Positions 1 through 6,390 of a DNA stretch of 6,453 nt are shown piece by piece (the stretch's first letter is position 1; the number at the start of each line of letters is the position of its first letter). Location: contig JAGOCT010000101.1 in the NCBI GenBank assembly GCA_017998585.1, forward strand, positions 1 through 6,453, read 5' to 3'. The translations under genes were made by a program, and so were the position numbers. The notes below the pieces were generated by a model that was given only the letters and a program-made list of their open reading frames with translations, made no database searches and was not told the DNA's origin. Source of the DNA: Candidatus Cloacimonadota bacterium (GTDB lineage Bacteria > Cloacimonadota > Cloacimonadia > Cloacimonadales > WRIO01).

Positions 1-1
1 C

Positions 2-29
2 ATTATGATTCTATGATTTATTTTGTCAA
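2..29 (-). promoter_or_regulatory. Probable leftward (minus-strand) sigma70-type promoter
   Basis: Read on the minus strand, positions 29-24 spell a perfect TTGACA. A 16-base spacer then leads to CATAAT at positions 7-2, one mismatch from TATAAT. A T-rich stretch precedes the -35 box, as at the other promoters here. It would transcribe out of the left edge of the window, so a divergent gene is expected just outside. The gene itself is not visible, and a promoter-like match in AT-rich DNA can be fortuitous. Confidence 0.5.
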
Positions 30-101
30 CAAAAAAATTGAAAATGGAGATTATTATTGAAATAGGTGATAAAAATAAGTGAATAAAACGCTAATAACAC
101 A

Positions 102-150
102 AATTTATTTTAAGTAAATTCTTGACAAAAAGTATATGGAAATATTTTAT
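102..150 (+). promoter_or_regulatory. Possible upstream promoter of the exporter operon with small inverted repeat
   Basis: A perfect TTGACA lies at 122-127. The matching -10 is weak: TTTTAT at 145-150 with a 17-base spacer, or TATTTT at 143-148 with a 15-base spacer. Just upstream, AATTTA (102-107) and TAAATT (115-120) form a 6-bp inverted repeat with a 7-base gap, which could be an operator but is within what AT-rich DNA yields by chance. This promoter would give a leader of roughly 35-40 bases, unlike the shorter alternative at 146-178. Confidence 0.4.
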
Positions 151-178
151 TGAATTGCATTTAGATAGATTTGATAAT
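146..178 (+). promoter_or_regulatory. Probable promoter immediately before the first ABC gene
   Basis: TTTATTGA at 146-153 contains the -35 box TTGAAT (150-155). A 17-base spacer leads to GATAAT (173-178). The layout copies the promoters before the PEGA gene and the PHP gene: the -35 box begins 45 bases before the chosen ATG, against 43 and 46 there. The predicted transcription start is near 185, on the Shine-Dalgarno sequence. The -35 match is weaker than TTGACA at 122, so either or both may be used. Confidence 0.45.
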
Positions 179-183
179 TAAAA

Positions 184-188
184 AAGGA
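184..188 (+). promoter_or_regulatory. Shine-Dalgarno site that decides the first ABC start
   Basis: AAGGA sits six bases before ATG 195. The in-frame TTG at 171 has no purine-rich site at a useful distance upstream, so translation most likely begins at 195. Confidence 0.75.
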
Positions 189-194
189 AACAAA

Positions 195-1940
195 ATGTTT
201 AAACCATTCAAAAACGAATACTTGAAAAGAATGATCCCTCTGGTTAGAGATCAAAAGTGGAAGTTTATCAGTGCATTTATAGCCATGCTTTTAACCAGTA
301 CCGGCCGTTTACTCGATCCCATTATACTGGCACATATTATTGATGTATCTGTACCAAATAATGATATTCCGGATATGTTTAAGTGGAGTGGTTTTTTTGC
401 TGCAGTTGTAACCCTCAGTGGGTTGTTATCTTATTTTCAGATTATGATATTGGCAAAAGCAGGCATCAGAGTCGTTACAAAAATAAAATATGACGTTTTT
501 CAGCATTTAACTGCTGTACCTGTTGCCTGGTTTGATAAAACACCACCAGGAGAATTGATATCACGAATTGAAAGTGACGGAGAAAGAGTTAAGGATATTT
601 TTTCCCAGTTCTCTGTGATGATATTTGGTAATGGATTATTTTTTATAGGTATGATTGGAATACTTTTTTTTAAAGATTGGAAAATAACCGGAATATTGAT
701 GTTTCCGATTATTTTTGTCGTTGTTAGCGCTATTTTTATCATTCGGTATCTCACTCGTTTTTATAAACGTTCAAGAGTCTTAAATGCGGATATAACAGGT
801 AATTTGACAGAGTATATCCAGGGAATGAGTGTTGTACAGTTGTTTAATCAGCAAAAAAGAGCAGGATATCTGATGAATCTGAAAAGCAAAGAAAAGCAGA
901 TAGTAGATACGAAAGCTTCATTTATCGAATATGGTCTTTGGGGTGTGTTTGATTTTCTGATTGAAACTATTTTTATTATAACAATCATATTACTGACTGT
1001 TCCCAAAGTATTAAATCACATTACCAGTATAGGAACACTTGTTATTTTTATTCAGTATTCAGTCCGTTTATTTTGGCCAATCATGCAAATAACGGAAAAT
1101 TTAAATCAAATTCAAAGAGCGTTTGTTTCTTTGAAAAGAATTTTTCAGTTACTAGATTTGCCTTTAGAAGAATCTGAACAGGAAATTAGAGACATCAGCT
1201 TTAATCATGAAATTGAGTTTAAAGATGTTTGGTTTAAGTATAAAGAAGATGAGTGGGTATTAAAAGGGGTTTCTTTTAAAATTAAAAAGGGACAGAAAGT
1301 GGCATTGGTAGGTGCATCCGGAAGCGGAAAAACGACAAGTGTGAGTTTGTTGTGTCTGTTTTATAAAATCAATAAAGGACAGATTTTAATCGATGGGATT
1401 GATATCAATCAGTTAAACTTGAAAGAATGGCGAAAAAAAACAGGTCTTGTTCTTCAGGATATCATTTTGTTCCCCGGATCTTTACTAGAAAATGTACGAA
1501 TTTACAATGATGAAATCAGTGAACAAAATGTGCTTGATGCCATTCATCATGTACACGCAGAAGAATTATTTAATAAATTAGGTCACGATTTACAGTATGA
1601 GATTAAGGAAAGAGGTCAAAATCTGTCAATGGGTGAGAAGCAAATGCTCAGTTTTGCCAGAGCTTTATCATTTAAACCTGAACTAATCATCATGGACGAA
1701 GCAACTGCGTCAATTGATGCAAAAACTGAAACCTTGATTCAACAGACTATGGATGATTTGCTAAAAAATAAAACGGCAGTAATTGTGGCACATCGTCTTT
1801 CATCAGTCTTGAATTGTGACAATATCATGATGTTTGATAATGGACAAATTCTTGCCCAGGGAACTCATCAAGAACTGATTATTTCATGCCCAGAATATAA
1901 GAAACTGGTAGAATTACAATTTTTAAAAAAAGAGGATTAA
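195..1940 (+). CDS. ABC exporter half-transporter, subunit 1 (catalytic Walker B, altered signature)
   Basis: This is an MsbA/ABCB-type half-transporter in the inner membrane: an N-terminal membrane domain fused to a C-terminal ATPase domain, 581 residues, the usual length. Hydrophobic segments lie near residues 24-46, 64-86, 141-160, 165-187, 250-270 and 280-300. ATPase motifs are the A-loop Tyr349, Walker A GASGSGKT (373-380), Q-loop Gln421, signature LSMGEKQ (477-483), Walker B IIMDE (Asp501, Glu502) and H-loop His533. The catalytic Glu is present, but the signature departs from LSGGQ (Met for the first Gly, Glu for Gln). This fits one half of a heterodimeric exporter such as TM287/288 or BmrCD, with the downstream gene as partner. 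Substrate is unknown; drugs, lipids or peptides are all possible, and drug-resistance labels on such pairs are usually unproven. ATG 195 is preferred for its Shine-Dalgarno sequence; an in-frame TTG at 171 would add eight residues. Confidence 0.95.
   Translation: MFKPFKNEYLKRMIPLVRDQKWKFISAFIAMLLTSTGRLLDPIILAHIIDVSVPNNDIPDMFKWSGFFAAVVTLSGLLSYFQIMILAKAGIRVVTKIKYDVFQHLTAVPVAWFDKTPPGELISRIESDGERVKDIFSQFSVMIFGNGLFFIGMIGILFFKDWKITGILMFPIIFVVVSAIFIIRYLTRFYKRSRVLNADITGNLTEYIQGMSVVQLFNQQKRAGYLMNLKSKEKQIVDTKASFIEYGLWGVFDFLIETIFIITIILLTVPKVLNHITSIGTLVIFIQYSVRLFWPIMQITENLNQIQRAFVSLKRIFQLLDLPLEESEQEIRDISFNHEIEFKDVWFKYKEDEWVLKGVSFKIKKGQKVALVGASGSGKTTSVSLLCLFYKINKGQILIDGIDINQLNLKEWRKKTGLVLQDIILFPGSLLENVRIYNDEISEQNVLDAIHHVHAEELFNKLGHDLQYEIKERGQNLSMGEKQMLSFARALSFKPELIIMDEATASIDAKTETLIQQTMDDLLKNKTAVIVAHRLSSVLNCDNIMMFDNGQILAQGTHQELIISCPEYKKLVELQFLKKED
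1931..1936 (+). promoter_or_regulatory. Shine-Dalgarno site inside the end of subunit 1
   Basis: AGAGGA lies within the last codons of the first ABC gene, four bases before ATG 1941, which directly follows the TAA at 1938-1940. This arrangement favours translational coupling and similar amounts of the two subunits. Confidence 0.75.
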
Positions 1941-3710
1941 ATGAATAATAAACATGTAAAATGGATTATCAGAGAGTGGTCTGAGCATCAGTTTATTGTC
2001 ATTTTGTTGGTATTCATGACCATTTTGTCCACTTCTGTAGCAGTGGCTTATCCCTTTATATTCAAGAATTTACTGGATACTCTTCAAAAAGTAATTGCAG
2101 AGAATACCGCTTATAATGAAGCGATGGAAAAGATTTACCGTATTTGCTGGATATTAGTCATTGTTGGGGTCGTAAAATTGATCAGTGCTTTTTATCCAGC
2201 CCTAAGAGCTATGATGAATTTGACTTTTGAATATGTACTTCGAAAAAGATACTTTCAGTATATGCTGGAGAAAGATTTTAATTTCTTTTTACATTTCAGA
2301 ACCGGCGATTTAGTGACACGTTTAACCAATGACATTCAGGATTTTCCACGAATTGGCTGGTTTATATGTAGCGGGATTTTCAGGGCTTTTGATTCCTTTA
2401 TCAAAATTTCTTTTTGCCTTGGAATGATGTTTTTTATGAACTGGAAGTTAACGATGATGGCCGTTATTCCCTTACCTTTAATGATCGTTATGTTTTATGT
2501 TACATCAGAAAGACTGTATAAAAATTTTCAGAAAAATCAAGAAGCAATATCCGAAATCAATAATCAGCTGGAAATGACTTTCTCTGGTATCAGAATTATT
2601 AAATCATTTGTCTGTGAAGATAAGTATAAACGTTTCTTTCATGATGCTCTGGAAAACAGATTTAAAACGGAAATGAAAGTCGTAAAAATTAATACTTTTC
2701 TTCATCTGATCTATGAATATATCGATTATTTTGCGATGATTGGGATCATTCTGTTTGGTGGGTATCTTGTTGTGAAGGGGGAGATCAGTATTGGTACTTT
2801 TTATGCCTTTTATACCTATTTATCAATGCTGATTTATCCGATCCTGGATTTACCTCAGCTCTTTATTTCCGGAAAACAAGCCTTTGTGTGCATTGATCGG
2901 CTTGAAGAGATTAAGGATTATCCTGCTCAACACAAGACCAGTGAATCTGATTTAGTTTCTATTACTAACCCAATTGAACATATACGTTTTGAACATGTGA
3001 GTTTTATTTACGAAAATCGGAAAACACCCGTAGTCAATTCTGTTAATTTTCAAGTAGATAAAGGTCAAAAAATTTTAATAGTTGGACCAGCAGGTGCCGG
3101 TAAATCAACGGTTTTAGGATTGTTATCAGGCTTATATAAACCCATTGAAGGTAATATCTATATAAATGATGAGAATATAGAACATTTGAATATAGATGAT
3201 TTACGACAACGAATTGGATTTGTCCCACAAGAACCATCCTTATTTTCTGGAACCATAAAAGAAAATATTACTTTTGGTGTTGAAAATCCTGATATGGATT
3301 TATACTATCAGATTATCGAAGCTGTTCAGATTAAAGATGAAATTGATCAATTTACAGATAAAGATTTAACAAAAATAGGTCAGAAGGGATTATCATTATC
3401 AGGTGGTCAGAAACAAAGAATTGCAATTGCGCGTGCCTTGATGAAGAAACCAGAAATTCTGATATTGGATGATATAACAGCCAGTCTTGATGCTCAAAAA
3501 GAAGAACTATTATGGGAACAAATTTCAAAATTATTTGGCGATTTAACCGCATTTATTGTTTCTCATCGTTTATCTTCTTTACGTTATGTAGATCAGGTAA
3601 TTTTACTGGATTCAGGAAAAGTTATCGCTCATGGCAGGCATGAAGACTTGATTACAGGACATCAGAAATATCAGGAATTTATTTTTTATCATCATCTTTA
3701 TTCAAAATAA
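1941..3710 (+). CDS. ABC exporter half-transporter, subunit 2 (degenerate Walker B, canonical signature)
   Basis: Partner half-transporter of 589 residues with the same membrane-ATPase order. Hydrophobic segments lie near residues 17-39, 65-87, 145-166, 168-188, 258-276 and 285-305. The first external loop (about 47-65) is polar and somewhat long. Motifs are A-loop Tyr357, Walker A GPAGAGKS (382-389), Q-loop Gln430, a perfect signature LSGGQKQ (486-492), Walker B ILILDD with Asp511 where the catalytic Glu normally stands, and H-loop His542. The Asp is expected to weaken hydrolysis at the site built from this subunit's Walker motifs and the other subunit's LSMGE signature. The other composite site, subunit 1 Walker motifs with this LSGGQ, is intact. 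That asymmetry is known in heterodimeric ABCB-type exporters. The gene starts on the base after the upstream stop, so the pair forms one transcription unit. No terminator is visible after the stop, only 52 bases containing the next promoter, so read-through into the PEGA gene is possible. Substrate is not inferable. Confidence 0.95.
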   Translation: MNNKHVKWIIREWSEHQFIVILLVFMTILSTSVAVAYPFIFKNLLDTLQKVIAENTAYNEAMEKIYRICWILVIVGVVKLISAFYPALRAMMNLTFEYVLRKRYFQYMLEKDFNFFLHFRTGDLVTRLTNDIQDFPRIGWFICSGIFRAFDSFIKISFCLGMMFFMNWKLTMMAVIPLPLMIVMFYVTSERLYKNFQKNQEAISEINNQLEMTFSGIRIIKSFVCEDKYKRFFHDALENRFKTEMKVVKINTFLHLIYEYIDYFAMIGIILFGGYLVVKGEISIGTFYAFYTYLSMLIYPILDLPQLFISGKQAFVCIDRLEEIKDYPAQHKTSESDLVSITNPIEHIRFEHVSFIYENRKTPVVNSVNFQVDKGQKILIVGPAGAGKSTVLGLLSGLYKPIEGNIYINDENIEHLNIDDLRQRIGFVPQEPSLFSGTIKENITFGVENPDMDLYYQIIEAVQIKDEIDQFTDKDLTKIGQKGLSLSGGQKQRIAIARALMKKPEILILDDITASLDAQKEELLWEQISKLFGDLTAFIVSHRLSSLRYVDQVILLDSGKVIAHGRHEDLITGHQKYQEFIFYHHLYSK

Positions 3711-3715
3711 AAATC

Positions 3716-3758
3716 TTTATTGACATTCTACAAAATAATCATATAATGTCTCTGAGGT
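3716..3758 (+). promoter_or_regulatory. Near-consensus promoter and ribosome site of the PEGA-barrel gene
   Basis: TTTATTGACA spans 3716-3725 with TTGACA at 3720-3725. A 16-base spacer leads to a perfect TATAAT at 3742-3747. The Shine-Dalgarno sequence GAGGT is at 3754-3758, four bases before ATG 3763. With a start about seven bases after the -10 box, the transcript would begin at or inside the Shine-Dalgarno sequence, leaving a leader of only about nine bases. The promoter fills nearly all of the gap after the ABC operon, which argues that the PEGA gene is expressed independently. Confidence 0.8.
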
Positions 3759-3762
3759 AAAT

Positions 3763-6141
3763 ATGAGATATATTTTAGTTACATTGATTTTAGGGTTGAT
3801 TTTGACTTTGAATGCTTATGAATTTGAGGTTAGAAGTTTCTCTCAAGATGATACTGATTTAAAAAATGCTGTTGGTACGACTGTAAATGATATGAATGAT
3901 GACCCCTGTGCAGTTATCAGAATAGAGACAGACATTAAAGCCGATATTTTTCTTGCAGGCTCTGATGTCGTTAAACGTGAAAAAACAGCTCCAGGTGAAT
4001 ACTATTTTTTTATCTCATTCAGAAGTACATGGGTTAAGTTTACTGCCGAAGGTTATGAGCCTTATACATGGCAGATTCCAGTCATTCTGAAACCCAAAAT
4101 GACTTATTTATTACAATTGACAACACTTGGAGGGGTTCAGGGAGATTTAATCCCGATTGTCATTATTGCAGATCCTCCTGATGCCAAAATTTTTCTCAAT
4201 AATCAGGAAATTCAAAGTGGAATACCACAGAGTATAGAAAAGAGCCAATATTCAGTCAAACTTGTGAAGGAAGGTTATCAGTCTATTTCCGATTCTATTC
4301 TGGTTAGCGAGGAGAATAAAAGCTTTTTATATAGATTGAAACCGCTTGATCCAGGCCATATAGATATTGCGACTGAACCGGATAGTGTTAAAATATTTGT
4401 TGATGGTATTGAAAAAGGGATTTCACCAATTGTTCTCGATCTGGCTTATGGTTTTCATCGGATGGAATTAAAAAAAATGGGCTATTTTCCTGTTTTAGAC
4501 AGTTTTTTTGTAGAATCAGGGCAATCTTATCAAAAAAGTTTTAAACTAGAAAAAAATGCAGGAACCATCAGACCAAATATTATTCCCAATGATGCTGTTT
4601 TAACTGTTAACGGAGAGATTTTTGAGCACAAAAAACCCATCCTTTTAAATCCAGGAATATATCGGTTTGAAGTAAAAAGGGATAGTTACAGAAGTTATGA
4701 AGAACTAATCACCATTGAACTAGACCAGGTTAGAGATTTAAACATTGAGTTAATTCCAATAAAAGGTCGTTTAAATATAACGGTTAATCCGGGAAAAACG
4801 GATTGTTATCTTTATGATTCTAAAATGCTGATAAATGCGTGGAAAGGTTCAAGATCCTTTCAGTCAATATTATCAGGCGACTATACATTAATCTGTAAAG
4901 CAGATGGTTATCAGACAGATTCTGTAAAAGTGAGAATTAACCCAAATCAGTTAACCGAAAAAGATGTTACGCTAGAAAAAATTCTTTTTGATAGCAGAGC
5001 TTATGGTAAGGGTCAGTTGTTTGATGAAGCAAGAAATTATCCATTTTTTACAATGTTAACAGATAATTCAGTTTCTATGAATCAGGGAGATTACGATCAA
5101 CAATTTTATGCCTATTCAAACAATAGATTTTACGTAAAAATTATCAAAGCACTTTATATTGGTGCAAATTATCAGTATAATTTTTCCCAGACAGAACAGG
5201 ATTTAGGATTAGAATCAATACATGAAAAATCAGACGATGATGATGATGATGGGGTTAACAGCATTGTTTTAAAAGATGATGATCAACGGTTTACAGCTCA
5301 TGCTTTGTTTATGCTTCCCTATCGTTTTCAGCCTTTTATTTGGTATTCTCAGCAATTTGAAAACCAGTATGACAATATTAAAAATGGAATTGAATATACA
5401 GGCGGGATGAAGTATTTCAGTCATGATATTTTTCTATTGGCTGCCCGAAATGAGAATAAAAGTTTTGTACAACACTTTGAGGATTTAGATATAAACCCCT
5501 TAGACAGAATCCAGTTTTATTATGAAAGTGCTGAATATTACCGAAATTGGTTTCGAGTTATGTTCTTGCGTGAAAGAATCAATCCTTTGTATGTAACTTT
5601 TTATTCTCACAATCATGATTACTTTTATAATGCTGCTGCTTTAGCTGGAGATTTCCAATTAAAATTCGAAATGACCGAAAGTCATTATAAAAATATAAAT
5701 AATGAAGATTCTGGTATTGATAAAGATATCAGATTAATGAAAGCCGACGCTGATTTATTTTTGTTTAGTTTTTTATCTGTTAATGGTCAGTATAAAAAAA
5801 TAGAACAAACGACCATTTTTAATGGTTTACTCTTCAATGACAACTCCTCAAGCTACCAGGATATAAATGCAGAAACTCGTTTACATCTGATTCAAACAGT
5901 CCCATTTAATCTTTTTGCAGGAGTTCAGTATCAGCAACATAAGTGGCAGGAAACTCCAGAGAGCATCTCTGAGAGTTATTTGGATTATTCAAAATTCAAT
6001 GCAACTGCTGGTTTAATGATGAGATCAACGGGTGTTTATCAAAATCTGAGTATTCGTTTAAATGGATCCTATCTGATAAAATCTCCTGAGATTGAAGAAA
6101 AAACAATAAATTTAAGCGCATTTATATCAGCCTGTTTCTGA
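3763..6141 (+). CDS. Secreted PEGA-repeat protein with C-terminal outer-membrane beta-barrel
   Basis: The 792-residue protein starts with a signal peptide (MRY, then a hydrophobic core to about residue 16) and a likely signal peptidase I site after LNA at residue 18. There is no lipobox. Residues 45-56 (NDDPCAVIRIET) match a segment I know from the N-terminus of other PEGA proteins. About five PEGA-like units follow: 50-120 (divergent), 131-193 (PPDAKIFLNN, ending in KEGY), 199-262 (PDSVKIFVDG and KKMGY), 267-332 and 335-406 (KADGY). PEGA modules are small beta domains thought to act at cell surfaces or the envelope. From about residue 410 the sequence changes to alternating aromatic/polar strands with acidic, Asn-rich loops, and ends SAFISACF, with the terminal Phe typical of outer-membrane barrels. 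I infer a barrel with the repeats on its periplasmic side. Loop 490-507 holds six consecutive Asp and a second triple Asp. No catalytic motif is evident and the function is unknown; adhesion, envelope anchoring or transport are all possible. Confidence 0.85.
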   Translation: MRYILVTLILGLILTLNAYEFEVRSFSQDDTDLKNAVGTTVNDMNDDPCAVIRIETDIKADIFLAGSDVVKREKTAPGEYYFFISFRSTWVKFTAEGYEPYTWQIPVILKPKMTYLLQLTTLGGVQGDLIPIVIIADPPDAKIFLNNQEIQSGIPQSIEKSQYSVKLVKEGYQSISDSILVSEENKSFLYRLKPLDPGHIDIATEPDSVKIFVDGIEKGISPIVLDLAYGFHRMELKKMGYFPVLDSFFVESGQSYQKSFKLEKNAGTIRPNIIPNDAVLTVNGEIFEHKKPILLNPGIYRFEVKRDSYRSYEELITIELDQVRDLNIELIPIKGRLNITVNPGKTDCYLYDSKMLINAWKGSRSFQSILSGDYTLICKADGYQTDSVKVRINPNQLTEKDVTLEKILFDSRAYGKGQLFDEARNYPFFTMLTDNSVSMNQGDYDQQFYAYSNNRFYVKIIKALYIGANYQYNFSQTEQDLGLESIHEKSDDDDDDGVNSIVLKDDDQRFTAHALFMLPYRFQPFIWYSQQFENQYDNIKNGIEYTGGMKYFSHDIFLLAARNENKSFVQHFEDLDINPLDRIQFYYESAEYYRNWFRVMFLRERINPLYVTFYSHNHDYFYNAAALAGDFQLKFEMTESHYKNINNEDSGIDKDIRLMKADADLFLFSFLSVNGQYKKIEQTTIFNGLLFNDNSSSYQDINAETRLHLIQTVPFNLFAGVQYQQHKWQETPESISESYLDYSKFNATAGLMMRSTGVYQNLSIRLNGSYLIKSPEIEEKTINLSAFISACF
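3910..4980 (+). repeat. Array of about five divergent PEGA-like domains (residues 50-406)
   Basis: Each unit of roughly 65-70 residues has the same order: a beta-strand ending near Pro/Asp, a short strand of the K-I-F-L/V-N/D-G type, a turn with Pro or Gly, a strand of alternating hydrophobics, then a Gly-Tyr or Ser-Tyr pair, and a final strand ending in L-x-P/K. The clearest are residues 131-193 and 199-262. The first and fifth are divergent and could be scored differently by profile searches. The units differ strongly in DNA, so this is an old protein-level duplication rather than a recent tandem repeat. Confidence 0.75.
5233..5250 (+). repeat. Asp-codon run (GAC then five GAT) in a predicted barrel loop
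   Basis: Residues 491-496 are six Asp, encoded by GAC and five successive GAT codons. A further triple Asp follows at residues 505-507. The segment lies between two predicted beta-strands, so it is probably an external or periplasmic loop. It may bind divalent cations, and the GAT repeat could change in copy number by slippage without breaking the frame. Confidence 0.6.
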
Positions 6142-6172
6142 AAAATTCAAGGGTCATTTTGCTTTGTATATT

Positions 6173-6297
6173 TCTAATCAAATGAAATTTAACTTCGTTA
6201 CAAGTGATTATTACGCCACGTTCATTTTTAGTCATGATATCGAATGTAAGTTTTATGGATTTTCCAAATCTTTATTTGGATATGGCATCTAATCAAA
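6173..6297. repeat. Ten-base direct repeat TCTAATCAAA flanking 105 bases
   Basis: TCTAATCAAA occurs exactly at 6173-6182 and again at 6288-6297. The enclosed 105 bases begin with TG and end with CA, but beyond that their ends show no convincing inverted repeat. It could be a target-site duplication of a tiny decayed element, paired protein-binding sites, or chance in AT-rich DNA. No transposase or mobile-element gene is present nearby. Confidence 0.35.
6263..6280. other. Small perfect hairpin downstream of the PEGA gene
   Basis: TCCAAAT (6263-6269) and ATTTGGA (6274-6280) form a 7-bp stem with a CTTT loop. An overlapping alternative, TGGA (6256-6259) with TCCA (6263-6266), would compete with it. 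No T-run follows, so it is not a standard intrinsic terminator. It could be an RNA 3'-end stabiliser or a protein-binding site. Confidence 0.35.
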
Positions 6298-6340
6298 AAC
6301 ATTCAAATATCAAAATAAGATTTTAATCCTAATATGAATT

Positions 6341-6386
6341 TTTATTGACAAAATCTGTTTTATCCATATTGTGTAGTTTAAGGAGA
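6341..6386 (+). promoter_or_regulatory. Promoter and ribosome site of the PHP gene
   Basis: TTTATTGACA spans 6341-6350 with TTGACA at 6345-6350. A 16-base spacer leads to TATTGT (6367-6372), two mismatches from consensus. The strong Shine-Dalgarno sequence AAGGAGA at 6380-6386 stands four bases before ATG 6391. The predicted transcription start, near 6379, again falls at the edge of the Shine-Dalgarno sequence, as at the PEGA gene. Confidence 0.7.
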
Positions 6387-6390
6387 TAAT

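Larger units (their letters stand above)
6142..6390. other. Intergenic region of 249 bases with no supported gene
   Basis: The stretch is AT-rich. It holds a 10-bp direct repeat (6173-6182 and 6288-6297), a short perfect hairpin (6263-6280) and the promoter of the PHP gene (6341-6386). The longest open stretch, ATG 6182 to TAA 6290-6292, would encode 36 residues but has no ribosome site. No RNA gene or canonical T-tailed terminator was recognised. Confidence 0.7.

Noticed and set aside
171..194. TTG start giving an eight-residue longer first ABC protein
   Set aside because: There is no Shine-Dalgarno sequence before it, whereas ATG 195 has AAGGA at ideal spacing. The TTG also lies in a probable promoter spacer.
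500..754. Minus-strand open frame of 84 codons
   Set aside because: It lies wholly inside the first ABC gene, which has intact family motifs throughout. Its translation is low-complexity Ile/Pro/Lys-rich and matches nothing I recognise.
3043..3552. Two minus-strand open frames of 64 and 66 codons
   Set aside because: Both sit opposite the conserved ATPase domain of the second ABC gene and look like antisense shadows with no supporting ribosome site.
195..3710. Exporter pair as a type I secretion or bacteriocin (peptidase-containing) transporter
   Set aside because: Neither subunit has an N-terminal C39 peptidase domain, and no membrane-fusion protein, TolC-like gene or small precursor peptide is present in the window.
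3711..3762. Terminator between the exporter operon and the PEGA gene
   Set aside because: The 52 bases contain no stem with a T-run and are almost filled by promoter elements.
6182..6292. Thirty-six-codon ORF after the PEGA gene (MKFNFVTSDYYATF...)
   Set aside because: There is no Shine-Dalgarno sequence upstream and it resembles no family I know. The frame is open back into the end of the PEGA gene, which fits chance. The aromatic-rich translation could be a barrel remnant, but the PEGA protein already ends with a normal terminal Phe.
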